From: Verrucomicrobiota bacterium
Lineage (GTDB): Bacteria; Verrucomicrobiota; Verrucomicrobiia; Opitutales; Opitutaceae
Direction: 5' to 3'
NCBI GenBank assembly: GCA_023399155.1
Contig: JAEWQP010000004.1
Location: 62,001-126,000, forward strand
Length of the DNA stretch: 64,000 bases
A model generated the notes under the pieces. The model ran no database searches. It was given only the letters and a program-made list of their open reading frames with translations, and had not been told where the DNA came from. Both the position numbers and the translations under genes were made by a program. Below are positions 53,208 to 62,086 of this stretch, one piece after another; the first letter of the stretch is position 1, and each line of letters begins with the position of its first letter.

Positions 53208-54161
53208 TCAGACCACGCGCATGAGTCCGTCGGCGTCGTAGACGATCTCCTTCACCTTCACGCTGCGCAGGTGGTTCTTGCCGCCCGAAAGCGAGGCGTC
53301 GTGGTGGAACAAATACGTCTTGCCCTTGAACTCCACGATCGACTGGTGCGTCGTCCAGCCGAGGACCGGCTCGAGAAGCCGGCCGCGGTAGGTGAACGGC
53401 CCCATCGGGCTCTTGCTCGTGGCGTAGCACAGGTAGTGCGTGTTGCCGGTCGAGTAGGAGAAGTAGTAGGTGTCGCCGCGCTTGTGCAGCCAGGGCGCCT
53501 CGAAGAAACGACGGTCATGGTCGCCGGCCAGCAGCGGCTTGCCGGAGGCGTCGACGATCGAGACCTCGCGGACCTCGCCGTCGAGCGACTTCATATCGGC
53601 ACTGAGCTTTGCCACACGCGGACCGATAGCCGGCTCGTGGTTGGCGGGCTCGGTGCCGTTCGGGTCGAACTTTCCGGTGCGCCACTTCTGCAACTGGCCG
53701 CCCCAGATCCCACCGAAGTAGAGATACGCCTGGCCGTCGTCGTCGACGAAGCTGCAGGGATCGATGCTGTAGGTCCCGGCGATCGGCTGCGGCTCGGCCG
53801 TGAACGGGCCCTCGGGGCGTTTGCTCGAGGCCACGCCGACGCGAAACACGCCCTCCTTGTCACGGGCCGGAAAATACAGGTAATAGGTGCCGTCCTTGAA
53901 CGCCGCATCCGGCGCCCAAAGCTGTTTGCTCGCCCAGGGAACGTTCTCCAGCGCGAGCGCGATCCCGTGGTCGGTCACCGGCCCACCGATCGCGTCGAGC
54001 GAGAAGACATGGTAATCGACCATGTCGTACTGGTCCCCGTTGTCGTTATCCGGGATGTCGGTTTCCCGGTCATGCGACGGGTAGATGTAGATCTTCCCTT
54101 CGAAAACGTGGGCGGACGGGTCTGCGGTATAAAGGTGGGTGATGATAGGCTTGTCGGACAT
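53208..54161 (-). CDS. Glycoside hydrolase family 43 protein
   Basis: A 317-residue five-bladed beta-propeller glycosidase (xylosidase/arabinofuranosidase group). The first catalytic Asp lies in TADPSAHVFEGKIYIYPSHD, the pKa-modulating Asp in YSIDPCSFVDDDGQAYLYFG (about 130-149), and the acid Glu is probably in DRRFFEAPWLHKRGDTYYFS (about 220-239). APDAAFKDGTYYLYFPAR is another hallmark. There is no signal peptide, so it should act in the cytoplasm on imported oligosaccharides. No transporter, regulator or other glycosidase adjoins it. The exact linkage cleaved cannot be read from sequence. Confidence 0.9.
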   Translation of the reverse strand: MSDKPIITHLYTADPSAHVFEGKIYIYPSHDRETDIPDNDNGDQYDMVDYHVFSLDAIGGPVTDHGIALALENVPWASKQLWAPDAAFKDGTYYLYFPARDKEGVFRVGVASSKRPEGPFTAEPQPIAGTYSIDPCSFVDDDGQAYLYFGGIWGGQLQKWRTGKFDPNGTEPANHEPAIGPRVAKLSADMKSLDGEVREVSIVDASGKPLLAGDHDRRFFEAPWLHKRGDTYYFSYSTGNTHYLCYATSKSPMGPFTYRGRLLEPVLGWTTHQSIVEFKGKTYLFHHDASLSGGKNHLRSVKVKEIVYDADGLMRVV

Positions 54162-54440
54162 GAATTGGGATAGCGTGCAGCTTATGGCCGTGCTCCGGAG
54201 CCGCTGATCAGTCTATTAATGGAGCAGGGCCGGCGGCCCGGCGCCCCGGGCGACGGCGGCGCGTACTCCCGCAACCGTCGCGCTGCCGACCGCAGGCGCA
54301 TGCAACCCGCTGTGGGTTGGCCGTCTGCACGATTGGCGCCGGCATCTCCGGGCCCGGTGTGGGTGGCAGCGGGGAAGGGTGCTTGAGGCCCTCGATCCGG
54401 GACCCGTTGCGCGACGGGCCGATCTCCACACCGTGCGGGC

Positions 54441-55016
54441 ATGGTTCGTCGTGCGTATCTCAGTCTCGCCGTCGTCCTCCTGCCGATTGTGGCCGTTTTG
54501 GACGGTGTCACGGGAGCGGAGATCGGCTTTTTCGTGTTCTATTTCGGACCGGTGGCGCTCGCCTCCTGGTACGGCGGACGAGGGTGGGGGTCGGTCATGG
54601 CCTTAGCGGGAGCGGGACTCTGGTTCGTCGTCGATACATGGGACGGCCAGCGCTATGCAGAGTCCTGGATTGGTTTCTGGAACGCTGGAATCCGCTTGGT
54701 GGCGTTTGCTGCGCTGGCGGGCGTGACCGACCGCATCCGCCGGGACCGCGACCGTCGAAACGCGCTGAATCAGCAGCTCGCCGGGACCGTCGCGGAACTC
54801 GAGGCGTCGCTTGCGCGCGTCAGTGCCTTGCGCAACGACATCCAGGTCATCTGCGCCTGGACCAAGCGCATCCGATCAGAGGGGCGCTGGATGCAGTTCG
54901 ATGAATTTCTGCAACGGCAACTCCAGGTGCGCGTCAGCCACGGGATCTCCGAGGAAGCGGCCGCCCAGCTGCGGGCCGAGATCGACAGCGCCGGGGGTGG
55001 CGAGCCGCCCGGTTGA
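54441..55016 (+). CDS. Small membrane protein with degenerate ICA-x-CKKIR-type tail
   Basis: A 191-residue protein with three or four N-terminal membrane helices (about 6-95), a short coiled coil (about 98-130) and a soluble tail. The tail RNDIQVICAWTKRIRSEGRW (131-150) followed by SHGISEEAA (166-174) resembles the motif found after PAS or receiver domains in many signalling proteins, normally ICA-x-CKKIRDD-x-G-x-W ... SHG-x-CP-x-C. Here only the first Cys (C138) remains: T141 and S170 replace the second and third, and the fourth is gone, so a metal site is unlikely. The membrane part resembles sensor modules without an output domain. Function is unknown. Confidence 0.65.
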   Translation: MVRRAYLSLAVVLLPIVAVLDGVTGAEIGFFVFYFGPVALASWYGGRGWGSVMALAGAGLWFVVDTWDGQRYAESWIGFWNAGIRLVAFAALAGVTDRIRRDRDRRNALNQQLAGTVAELEASLARVSALRNDIQVICAWTKRIRSEGRWMQFDEFLQRQLQVRVSHGISEEAAAQLRAEIDSAGGGEPPG

Positions 55017-55031
55017 TCGCCCAGGGGCGTT

Positions 55032-55658
55032 TCAGGAGGCGGTGGGTTTTGGATGGCGCAGCCGGTAGGCAAACCACTGGCGGTAAGAAAGATCGAGGAG
55101 AAGCCCGAGCGCCAGACCGCATATCGTGCCGCCGATGAGGAGGGCGGCCACCGTGGTGCCAAGACTGGCCGACCAGTGCGTGGTCGACTCCAGCGCCTCC
55201 AGCGGGTCCAAGCCGACCCGGATAGCCTCGCCGGCCAGCGGGTCTTCGCTTCCAGAGGCGTCCGCCGCCGTCCCCGAACCGCCCACGAAATCGAGGAGTT
55301 TCCGGCCGATCCGGTAAGTCGAGTAGTAGATCGGCGCGGCCGTGAGCGGGTTGGTGATCAACTGAAGACCACCGGCTATCATGAGGTTGGTTCGCGTGAA
55401 GAGCGCGAGGAGGAAAGCGAGCGGCAGCTGGAATCCCATCGCCGGCAGGAGCGCGAGGATGCTGCCCAGGTAGAGGGCCGGTCGAACGTGTCGGGGCTTG
55501 AGCGACCAGAGATAGCCCCGCCGCCGCGCGCGGTCGGCGAATCGCCCCACCACAGGATACCGGTGAAACACGGCCCGGCGCGGCACATAGCGCAGCAGCC
55601 GCTTCAGGCGGCGCGTGCGCACGTGATGCGGGGGTGGCGGTGGTTCGTTCAACGGCAT
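55032..55658 (-). CDS. DUF2062 membrane protein
   Basis: A 208-residue protein with the DUF2062 pattern: a basic N-terminal region (HHVRTRRLKRLLRYVPRRAV), then ALYLGSILALLPAMGFQLPL (about 72-91), a second helix (AFLLALFTRTNLMIAGGLQL) with NPLTAAPIYYSTYRIGRKLL (about 112-131), and a C-terminal helix (TVAALLIGGTICGLALGLLL). The LPAMGFQLP and NP-x-T-x-x-P-x-Y motifs are hallmarks. The family has no settled function, though members often lie near glycosyltransferases. The frame continues upstream, but the ATG at 55658 is where family similarity begins. It converges on the previous gene with a 15-base gap. Confidence 0.82.
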   Translation of the reverse strand: MPLNEPPPPPHHVRTRRLKRLLRYVPRRAVFHRYPVVGRFADRARRRGYLWSLKPRHVRPALYLGSILALLPAMGFQLPLAFLLALFTRTNLMIAGGLQLITNPLTAAPIYYSTYRIGRKLLDFVGGSGTAADASGSEDPLAGEAIRVGLDPLEALESTTHWSASLGTTVAALLIGGTICGLALGLLLDLSYRQWFAYRLRHPKPTAS

Positions 55659-55890
55659 GGAGGGCGGTTCATCGGGCAGATTCGTGCGATACACAAGCGC
55701 AGCCACATGGTTCCTCGATTTGCGCGGCAAGCGCAACCGGACGGATGCGTTCGGCGGGTTGCAGAGGAGTGTTTTCGACACAAGGTGGCGGCGGTAAAGG
55801 GCGGCTGCTCCGCGCGTTAGGCGCGGCTCCAGGTCCCTGGCATCCCCACGTTCGCTTCCCGCCGCCCCGCGCCCATCGATCTCCAACCTC

Positions 55891-58800
55891 ATGTCCGCGT
55901 CCCCTTCCCCCGCCTCGGACGCGCCGGGCCCCGGCGCGCCATCCCCGATCCCGCACCGACCCATCCGCACGCTGATGGCGGCCAACCGCTCCGAGATCGC
56001 CGTGCGCATCTTTCGCGCCGGCGCGGAACTCGGCTTGCGCACCGTGGCGGTCTTCGCGCAGGAGGACCGGTTTTGTATCCATCGTTTCAAGGCGGATGAA
56101 TCCTACCCGGTCGGCCCGGGCCGGGGACCCGTCGCGGCCTACCTCGACATCGATTCGATCCTCGGCGTGGCCCGTGAGCGCGGCGTCGACGCGATTCATC
56201 CGGGCTACGGTTTTCTCTCGGAAAACGCCGCCTTCGCCCGCGCCTGCGAGGAGGCAGGGATCATCTGGGTCGGCCCGCGACCCGAAATGCTCGAGACGAT
56301 GGGCGACAAGACGGCGGCGCGCGCACTGGCCCGACGCATCCAGGTGCCGGTGCTTCCGGGCACCGAGGAACCGGTTTCCGACCGCGAGGCGGCGCTCCGG
56401 ATCGCGCGGGAGATCGGGTTTCCCCTCATCATCAAGGCCGCTTTCGGCGGCGGCGGCCGTGGCATGCGCGTGGTGCACAAGGAGGCCGATCTGGCCAACC
56501 TCCTCGACGAGGCCCAGGGCGAGGCCGGGCGCGCCTTCGGCAACCCCGCGGTTTTCCTCGAGAAATACATCGCGCGGGCCAAGCACATCGAGGTGCAGGT
56601 GCTCGGCGACCGGCACGGCAACGTCATTCACCTGCACGAGCGGGACTGCTCGGTCCAGCGCCGCCACCAGAAGGTGATCGAGGTGGCGCCCAGCCACGGG
56701 CTTCCCGCCTCCGTGGTGGGCGAACTCTGCGAGGCCGCCGCGCGCATGGCGCGCGAGGTCCGCTACGACAACGCGGGCACGATCGAGTTTCTCTACGACC
56801 TGGACCGGCACGGCTGGTACTTCATCGAGATGAACCCGCGTATCCAGGTGGAGCATACGGTGACCGAGGTGATCACCGGGCTCGACCTGGTGCGCGCGCA
56901 GATCCTGATCGCCCAGGGCCACGCGCTGCACTCGTCGGAGGTGGGCATGCCGCGCCAGCCGGAGGTGCCGCGCAACGGCTACGCCATCCAGTGCCGCATC
57001 ACCACGGAGGACCCGGAGAACAAGTTCGTCCCCGACTACGGCCGCCTGCTCGCCTACCGGTCGCCCGGCGGCCTCGGCATCCGGCTCGACGGCGGCATGG
57101 GGTTCGCCGGCGCTGTGATCACCCCGTTCTACGATTCCATGCTGGTGAAGCTCATCTCCAGCGCCCAGACCTACGAGGCCGCGCTGCACCGCACGCACCG
57201 GGCGCTGTCGGAGTTTCGTATCCGGGGCGTGAAGACGAACATCCCCTTCCTTGAGAACGTGATCGCGCACCCCATCTTCCGCGCGGGCGGGGCCACGACG
57301 ACGCTCATCGACACCACGCCCGAGCTGTTCCGCTTCAAGCCGCGCCGCGACCGCGCGACACGGCTGCTGAGCTTCATCGGCGACGTGGTGGTCAACGGCA
57401 ATCCCCACGCCAAGGGATACCGCCCCGCCTCGCCGTTCTCATCCGCCGCCGCGCCCTCCCACGACCACCGCGCGGCGCCGCCGGCGGGCACGCGCCAGCG
57501 CCTGCTCGAGCTCGGTCCGCGCGGTTTTGCCAAATGGGTCGCGGAGCAGGAGCGACTCCTCGTCACCGACACCACGTTCCGCGACGCCCACCAGTCGCTG
57601 CTCGCGACGCGCGTGCGCACCTTCGACATGCTCGCCTGCGCCGGCGCAGTCGCGCACCGCCTCCCCGGGCTCTTCTCACTCGAGATGTGGGGCGGCGCGA
57701 CCTTCGACACGGCCATGCGGTTCCTGCGCGAGGATCCGTGGGAGCGCCTGCGATCCCTCCGGGCGCGGATCCCGAACATCTGCTTCCAGATGCTGCTGCG
57801 CGGCGCCAACGCGGTCGGCTACACCAACTACCCGGACCACGTCGTCGCGGGTTTCGTCCGGCACGCCGCCGCCAGCGGCATGGATATCTTCCGCATCTTC
57901 GACTCGCTCAACTACCTGCCGAACCTGCGCGTATCCATGGAAGCCGTCCAGGAGACGCACGCGGTCTGCGAGGCCGCGGTGTGCTATACGGGAGACATCC
58001 TCGACGCACGCCGGGATAAGTACCCGATCAAGTATTACATCCGGCTGGCCCGCGAACTTGAGCGCATGGGCGCGCACATCCTCGCGGTCAAGGACATGGC
58101 GGGGCTCTGCCGGCCCGACGCCGCGCACCGCCTGGTGAAGGCGCTGAAGGAGGAGGTCGGGCTTCCCGTCCACTTCCACACGCACGACACCAGCGGGATC
58201 AATGCCGCCTCGGTCCTGCGCGCGGCCGGGGCAGGCGTCGACATCGTGGACCTCGCCATCGCCTCGATGAGCGGAAGCACCTCGCAGCCGAACCTCAATT
58301 CCGTCGTCGCCGCGCTGCAGCACACCTCGCGCGACACGGGGTTCGACCTGGCGACGCTCGATGAGCTCTCCGACTACTGGGAGCAGGTGCGCGCGTATTA
58401 CGCGCCGTTTGACACCGCGCCGCGCACGGGCAGTGCCGAGGTCTACCTGCACGAGATGCCCGGCGGCCAGTACACGAACCTGAAGGAACAGGCCGCGGCG
58501 CTGGGCATGGGTCACCGCTGGCCGGAGATCGCCCGCACGTATGCCGAGGTCAACCGCGTCCTGGGCGACATCGTGAAGGTCACGCCCTCGTCGAAGGTGG
58601 TCGGCGACATGGCACTCTTCCTCTTCGCCCGCGGCATCAAGCCCGCGGACGTGGTCAACCTCGCGCCGGGATCCGTGCCCTTTCCGGAGAGCGTGATCGA
58701 CATGCTCTCCGGCGGTCTCGGGTGGCCCGAGGGCGGCTGGCCCGAACGGGTTTCGCTGGCGGTCCTCGGCGGACAGCGCCACGCCGAGGCGCGCGCCCGC

Positions 58801-59457
58801 TACGAGGCCTCGCTGCAGGATGACGGTGCGGGCGCGGAGACGGCGCGCAAGGAGCGATCCGCCCGGCCGCTCGAGGAGACGCGGGCCGCCGTCGCCGCCC
58901 GGCTCCGGCGCGAGCCGACCGACGACGAGCTGTTCTCGCACCTGATGTACCCGCAGGTCCATGACGAGTTTCTCAGGCATCAGCGCACGTTCGGGGATGT
59001 CAGCGTGCTGCCCACGCCCACGTTCTTCTATGGCATGCGACCCGGCGAGGAGATCCAGGCCGAGATCGAGCCGGGCAAGGTCCTCATCATCCGGCTCATC
59101 TCCGTGGGCGCCGCGGACAAGGATGGACGCCGCCTGGTGAACTACGAACTCAACGGCATGGCGCGCGAGACGTTCATCGCCGACCGGAGTGTCGCCCCCA
59201 GGGCCAAGGCGCGTCCGAAGGCCGACCTCGCCGATTCGAGCCAGGTGCCCGCACCCATCCCGGGCCTGGTTGCGAGTCTCACCACCTCGGTCGGAGCCAG
59301 GGTCGCCAAGGGCGACAAGCTCCTAATGATGGAAGCGATGAAGATGCAGACGACCGTCTACGCGCCTTGCGACGGCGTCGTGGTCGAGCTGCACGTCGCC
59401 ATCGGCGACACGGTCGAGGCGAAGGATTTGCTGGCGAGGCTGCAGCCGGCCGGCTGA
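55891..59457 (+). CDS. pyc: Pyruvate carboxylase
   Basis: Biotin enzyme that carboxylates pyruvate to oxaloacetate, refilling the TCA cycle and aspartate pool. The protein is 1188 residues, a full-length single-chain form. The biotin carboxylase domain (about 25-480) has FGGGGRGMRVV for ATP grasp and EMNPRIQVEHTVTE (about 312-325). The carboxyltransferase domain (about 545-830) shows DTTFRDAHQSLLATRVRT, the metal ligands in HFHTHDTSGIN and carboxylated Lys in LAVKDMAGL. The PC-central domain follows, and the biotinyl domain ends the chain with biotin Lys K1151 in MEAMKMQ. The first 25 residues are a Pro/Ser-rich extension. It is unlinked to other genes. Confidence 0.97.
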   Translation: MSASPSPASDAPGPGAPSPIPHRPIRTLMAANRSEIAVRIFRAGAELGLRTVAVFAQEDRFCIHRFKADESYPVGPGRGPVAAYLDIDSILGVARERGVDAIHPGYGFLSENAAFARACEEAGIIWVGPRPEMLETMGDKTAARALARRIQVPVLPGTEEPVSDREAALRIAREIGFPLIIKAAFGGGGRGMRVVHKEADLANLLDEAQGEAGRAFGNPAVFLEKYIARAKHIEVQVLGDRHGNVIHLHERDCSVQRRHQKVIEVAPSHGLPASVVGELCEAAARMAREVRYDNAGTIEFLYDLDRHGWYFIEMNPRIQVEHTVTEVITGLDLVRAQILIAQGHALHSSEVGMPRQPEVPRNGYAIQCRITTEDPENKFVPDYGRLLAYRSPGGLGIRLDGGMGFAGAVITPFYDSMLVKLISSAQTYEAALHRTHRALSEFRIRGVKTNIPFLENVIAHPIFRAGGATTTLIDTTPELFRFKPRRDRATRLLSFIGDVVVNGNPHAKGYRPASPFSSAAAPSHDHRAAPPAGTRQRLLELGPRGFAKWVAEQERLLVTDTTFRDAHQSLLATRVRTFDMLACAGAVAHRLPGLFSLEMWGGATFDTAMRFLREDPWERLRSLRARIPNICFQMLLRGANAVGYTNYPDHVVAGFVRHAAASGMDIFRIFDSLNYLPNLRVSMEAVQETHAVCEAAVCYTGDILDARRDKYPIKYYIRLARELERMGAHILAVKDMAGLCRPDAAHRLVKALKEEVGLPVHFHTHDTSGINAASVLRAAGAGVDIVDLAIASMSGSTSQPNLNSVVAALQHTSRDTGFDLATLDELSDYWEQVRAYYAPFDTAPRTGSAEVYLHEMPGGQYTNLKEQAAALGMGHRWPEIARTYAEVNRVLGDIVKVTPSSKVVGDMALFLFARGIKPADVVNLAPGSVPFPESVIDMLSGGLGWPEGGWPERVSLAVLGGQRHAEARARYEASLQDDGAGAETARKERSARPLEETRAAVAARLRREPTDDELFSHLMYPQVHDEFLRHQRTFGDVSVLPTPTFFYGMRPGEEIQAEIEPGKVLIIRLISVGAADKDGRRLVNYELNGMARETFIADRSVAPRAKARPKADLADSSQVPAPIPGLVASLTTSVGARVAKGDKLLMMEAMKMQTTVYAPCDGVVVELHVAIGDTVEAKDLLARLQPAG

Positions 59458-59739
59458 CGCGCGATCGGTGCGCAGGGAGTCCTGCTGTGCCTTCCGCTCC
59501 TGCGCGCGCACGAGGCACGCATCGTACGCGCCGTCTGTCTCTGGCGGACGCCACGCTCGGCTAGGTGGGCGGCCAGTCGTGAAATTTCCGTAAGGACGCG
59601 GGGCCTACGCGCCTCTTTTGCCGCGCTGCGGCGAGTGATCCGGGCCCGCGCGAATCGCGCACGACGAGGCTGTTCCGGCTCGATCTTTGTCCGGGGTTAA
59701 ACTTCGCTCCACCGGAGCCGCTAACAACCTTCGTACCCT

Positions 59740-61839
59740 ATGCTCAGCCGGTTGTGGAAAACCCCGCCCTGGAAGAACGCCGACTGGCGCGTGCGGCAGC
59801 AGGCGGTGGCGCAGATCACCGATCGCGAGATCCTGCTCGATATCGCGCTGCGCGACGACGTCGCGGACGTGCGCATCGCGGCGGTGCGCGCCATGCCCGA
59901 CGATGCGCTCCGCCTGAGGGCCGTACGGGAGGGTCGGTGTGAGCGGATGCGCCGCGAGGCGATGGCAGGCTTGCGCGACCCGGCATCGGTCGAGGCGTGT
60001 GTGTTCGATCGCGCGCTGCCGCTGGACCTCCGGCAGCATGCAGCCGGCCTGCGGCCGCTGCCGCCCGATGCGTGGATGCGCCTGGCCGGGCCGGGCGAAC
60101 CGGAGCCAATGCGCGCCTTCGCGCTGCAATCCATGCCCGAGACCGCGAATGCCGCCCGCTTGTGGGAGGGAGGATGGCCCGTCGCGCTGAAGCTGGCGCT
60201 CGTGCCGCGACTGGCCGACGATGCGCTGCTCACCTCCATCTACGAGCGCGAGACGAGCCGTGAGGTCCGGCTCGCCGCAGCCAACGCGTTGCGCGACGGG
60301 GCCTCGATCGAGGCGCTTTTTTATCGCGAAGAGGACATCGAGCTGCGTCAGGCTCTCGCCGGTCGGATCCAGGACGAATCGACGCTGTTTGCGATGATGG
60401 ACGACGAGCGCGAGCCGAAGGTGCGGTGTGCGCTCGTGGCCCAACTCGCGTCCGAGGAGGCGATCGCCCGCGTCGCCCTGGGCGACCAGGACCCGCAGGT
60501 GCGCATCGCGGCCGTGCAGCGCGCGAGGTCGTCGGGGACGCTGCTCGAGGCCGCCGTGCGGGATGCAGATCGGCGCGTCAGGATGGCAGCACTACAGCAG
60601 GCGCCGGACGACACCGTGCGCGCCGAGGTCGCGCGCCACTCGGCCGACGAGCAGGTGCGGCTGGCTGCGGTGCAGCCGATCACTTCAACCGACGTGCTGG
60701 AGACGCTGTGTCGGGACGGGCTGCCGGATGATCTGCGCTGGCAGGCGGGCCGGCGGCTCGGGCGCTTCCCCATTGCGGCGCTCGCCGCCATCCGGTCGGA
60801 CTGGATGCTCGCTCAGATCGCCTCGCAGGATGCCGACGACGACGTGCGCGAGACGGCGGTCCGCATGATCCGCCAGAGGGAGACGCTCGACGGGCTGGCG
60901 CGCACCATTACCGGATCGGCGCGCGCGGTCGTGGAGGCGCGCCTGCGCGAGATCGTGGGCACGGCCGGCATTCGTTTTGTGCCTGTGCCGGGCCGTCCTT
61001 ACGTCGTGAGCGCCTTCCCGATCACCCGCGGCCAGGTGCGCACCGTGATGGGCGATGCGCGTGGAGCGACGGGTGAGGATGCAAATCTTCCCGCCACCGG
61101 CATGTCGCCGAAGGAGGTGGCGGCGTTCTGTCTCGCGCTCAACCAGATCGACCAGCTGACCTATCGCCTGCCCTCATTCGACGAATGGCGGCACCTGTGC
61201 GTGGCGGAGCGGCCAAACTGGTTTCGCGACATCCGCCTCGGCACGGCCGACGCGGATGAAGTTGCGCGTATCGCCCTGCACACCGGCGCCACGGGGCCGC
61301 GTTTGATGGACGCGGCCTGGCCCAATCCCTGGGGTGTGCTGGATGCGCTCGGCAACGTCGCGGTCTGGGTCGAGGACCAGATCGGCGATGTGAGCTGGAT
61401 ACGCTACCTGCAGCGCGATCCGCTGGCCGAGGGCGGCAACGGTGGCGAACCGAAGGCGGACGACTTTGCCCTGGCGGCCGGCTTCTGCTGGAGCGACCGG
61501 CACGTGCGCATGGACCGCAGCGACCGTCTCGTGCGCATCGACGCATTGACCGGGGCGGCCAGCGATCGGGTGGGGTTCCGCCTGCTCCGCGGTGGAGGCG
61601 ATGGGGCCGGATTGGGAAAACCCTTCAAGCTCACGCTGCTGCCCGAGCCACGCTGGGGCCTTTCGCGCGAGGCCGTGACCGAGGCCGTGGCGGCGACCAA
61701 GCTCTTCAGCGCGCAGCAGATGGATCAGTACTGGCGCGTCGCGCCGATCATGATTCAGAGTTCGACCAACTACGAGGCGCTGCGGCCGATGAAGCGCCGC
61801 CTCGAACTCTGCGGACTGCATGTGACCGTGACGGTGTGA
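59740..61839 (+). CDS. HEAT-repeat protein fused to an FGE/sulfatase-modifying-factor-like domain
   Basis: A 699-residue soluble protein of unusual build. Residues about 15-400 are a run of short HEAT/PBS-type helical repeats (recurring VR-x-AA, such as DVADVRIAAVRAM, SREVRLAAANAL, DPQVRIAAVQRA and DRRVRMAALQQA). Residues about 410-617 match the FGE-sulfatase fold: FVPVPGRPYVVSAFPITRGQ at the start, YRLPSFDEWRHLCVAE, NPWGVLDALGNVAVWVEDQI and DRVGFRLLRG at the end. The Cys pair of true formylglycine-generating enzymes is not evident, so it is probably a binding relative. The last 70 residues (YEALRPMKRRLELCGLHVTV) form a small alpha/beta tail resembling the L7/L12-C or ClpS style. Function is unknown. 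Confidence 0.8.
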   Translation: MLSRLWKTPPWKNADWRVRQQAVAQITDREILLDIALRDDVADVRIAAVRAMPDDALRLRAVREGRCERMRREAMAGLRDPASVEACVFDRALPLDLRQHAAGLRPLPPDAWMRLAGPGEPEPMRAFALQSMPETANAARLWEGGWPVALKLALVPRLADDALLTSIYERETSREVRLAAANALRDGASIEALFYREEDIELRQALAGRIQDESTLFAMMDDEREPKVRCALVAQLASEEAIARVALGDQDPQVRIAAVQRARSSGTLLEAAVRDADRRVRMAALQQAPDDTVRAEVARHSADEQVRLAAVQPITSTDVLETLCRDGLPDDLRWQAGRRLGRFPIAALAAIRSDWMLAQIASQDADDDVRETAVRMIRQRETLDGLARTITGSARAVVEARLREIVGTAGIRFVPVPGRPYVVSAFPITRGQVRTVMGDARGATGEDANLPATGMSPKEVAAFCLALNQIDQLTYRLPSFDEWRHLCVAERPNWFRDIRLGTADADEVARIALHTGATGPRLMDAAWPNPWGVLDALGNVAVWVEDQIGDVSWIRYLQRDPLAEGGNGGEPKADDFALAAGFCWSDRHVRMDRSDRLVRIDALTGAASDRVGFRLLRGGGDGAGLGKPFKLTLLPEPRWGLSREAVTEAVAATKLFSAQQMDQYWRVAPIMIQSSTNYEALRPMKRRLELCGLHVTVTV

Positions 61840-62086
61840 CCGAACTGCGGGGACCGTTGCCCTGTGCCGTTTGTGGCCCCATCGTCCTTGCGGTCTTCGG
61901 CCGGTGCAACCGGCCTTTGGCGTGTATTCAAACGCTCTGACAGGCCCCTGGAGGGTGAAACTCCCGCTCCGCCGTGCATGCGCAACGGTGGGCGCTTGCC
62001 TTGATCGCGACCAGGCAGGAGCCCTGCCGTCAGTTTCAGAGGCTGGTCGATCGTTTGGAGCCCGACCACGGGCTTGAGAACACGCC

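Noticed and set aside
52591..54161. Genomic island between tRNA-Arg and the GH43 gene
   Set aside because: No integrase, transposase or phage gene is present, and the duplicated tRNA ends enclose only about 200 bp. A larger island is not supported in this window.
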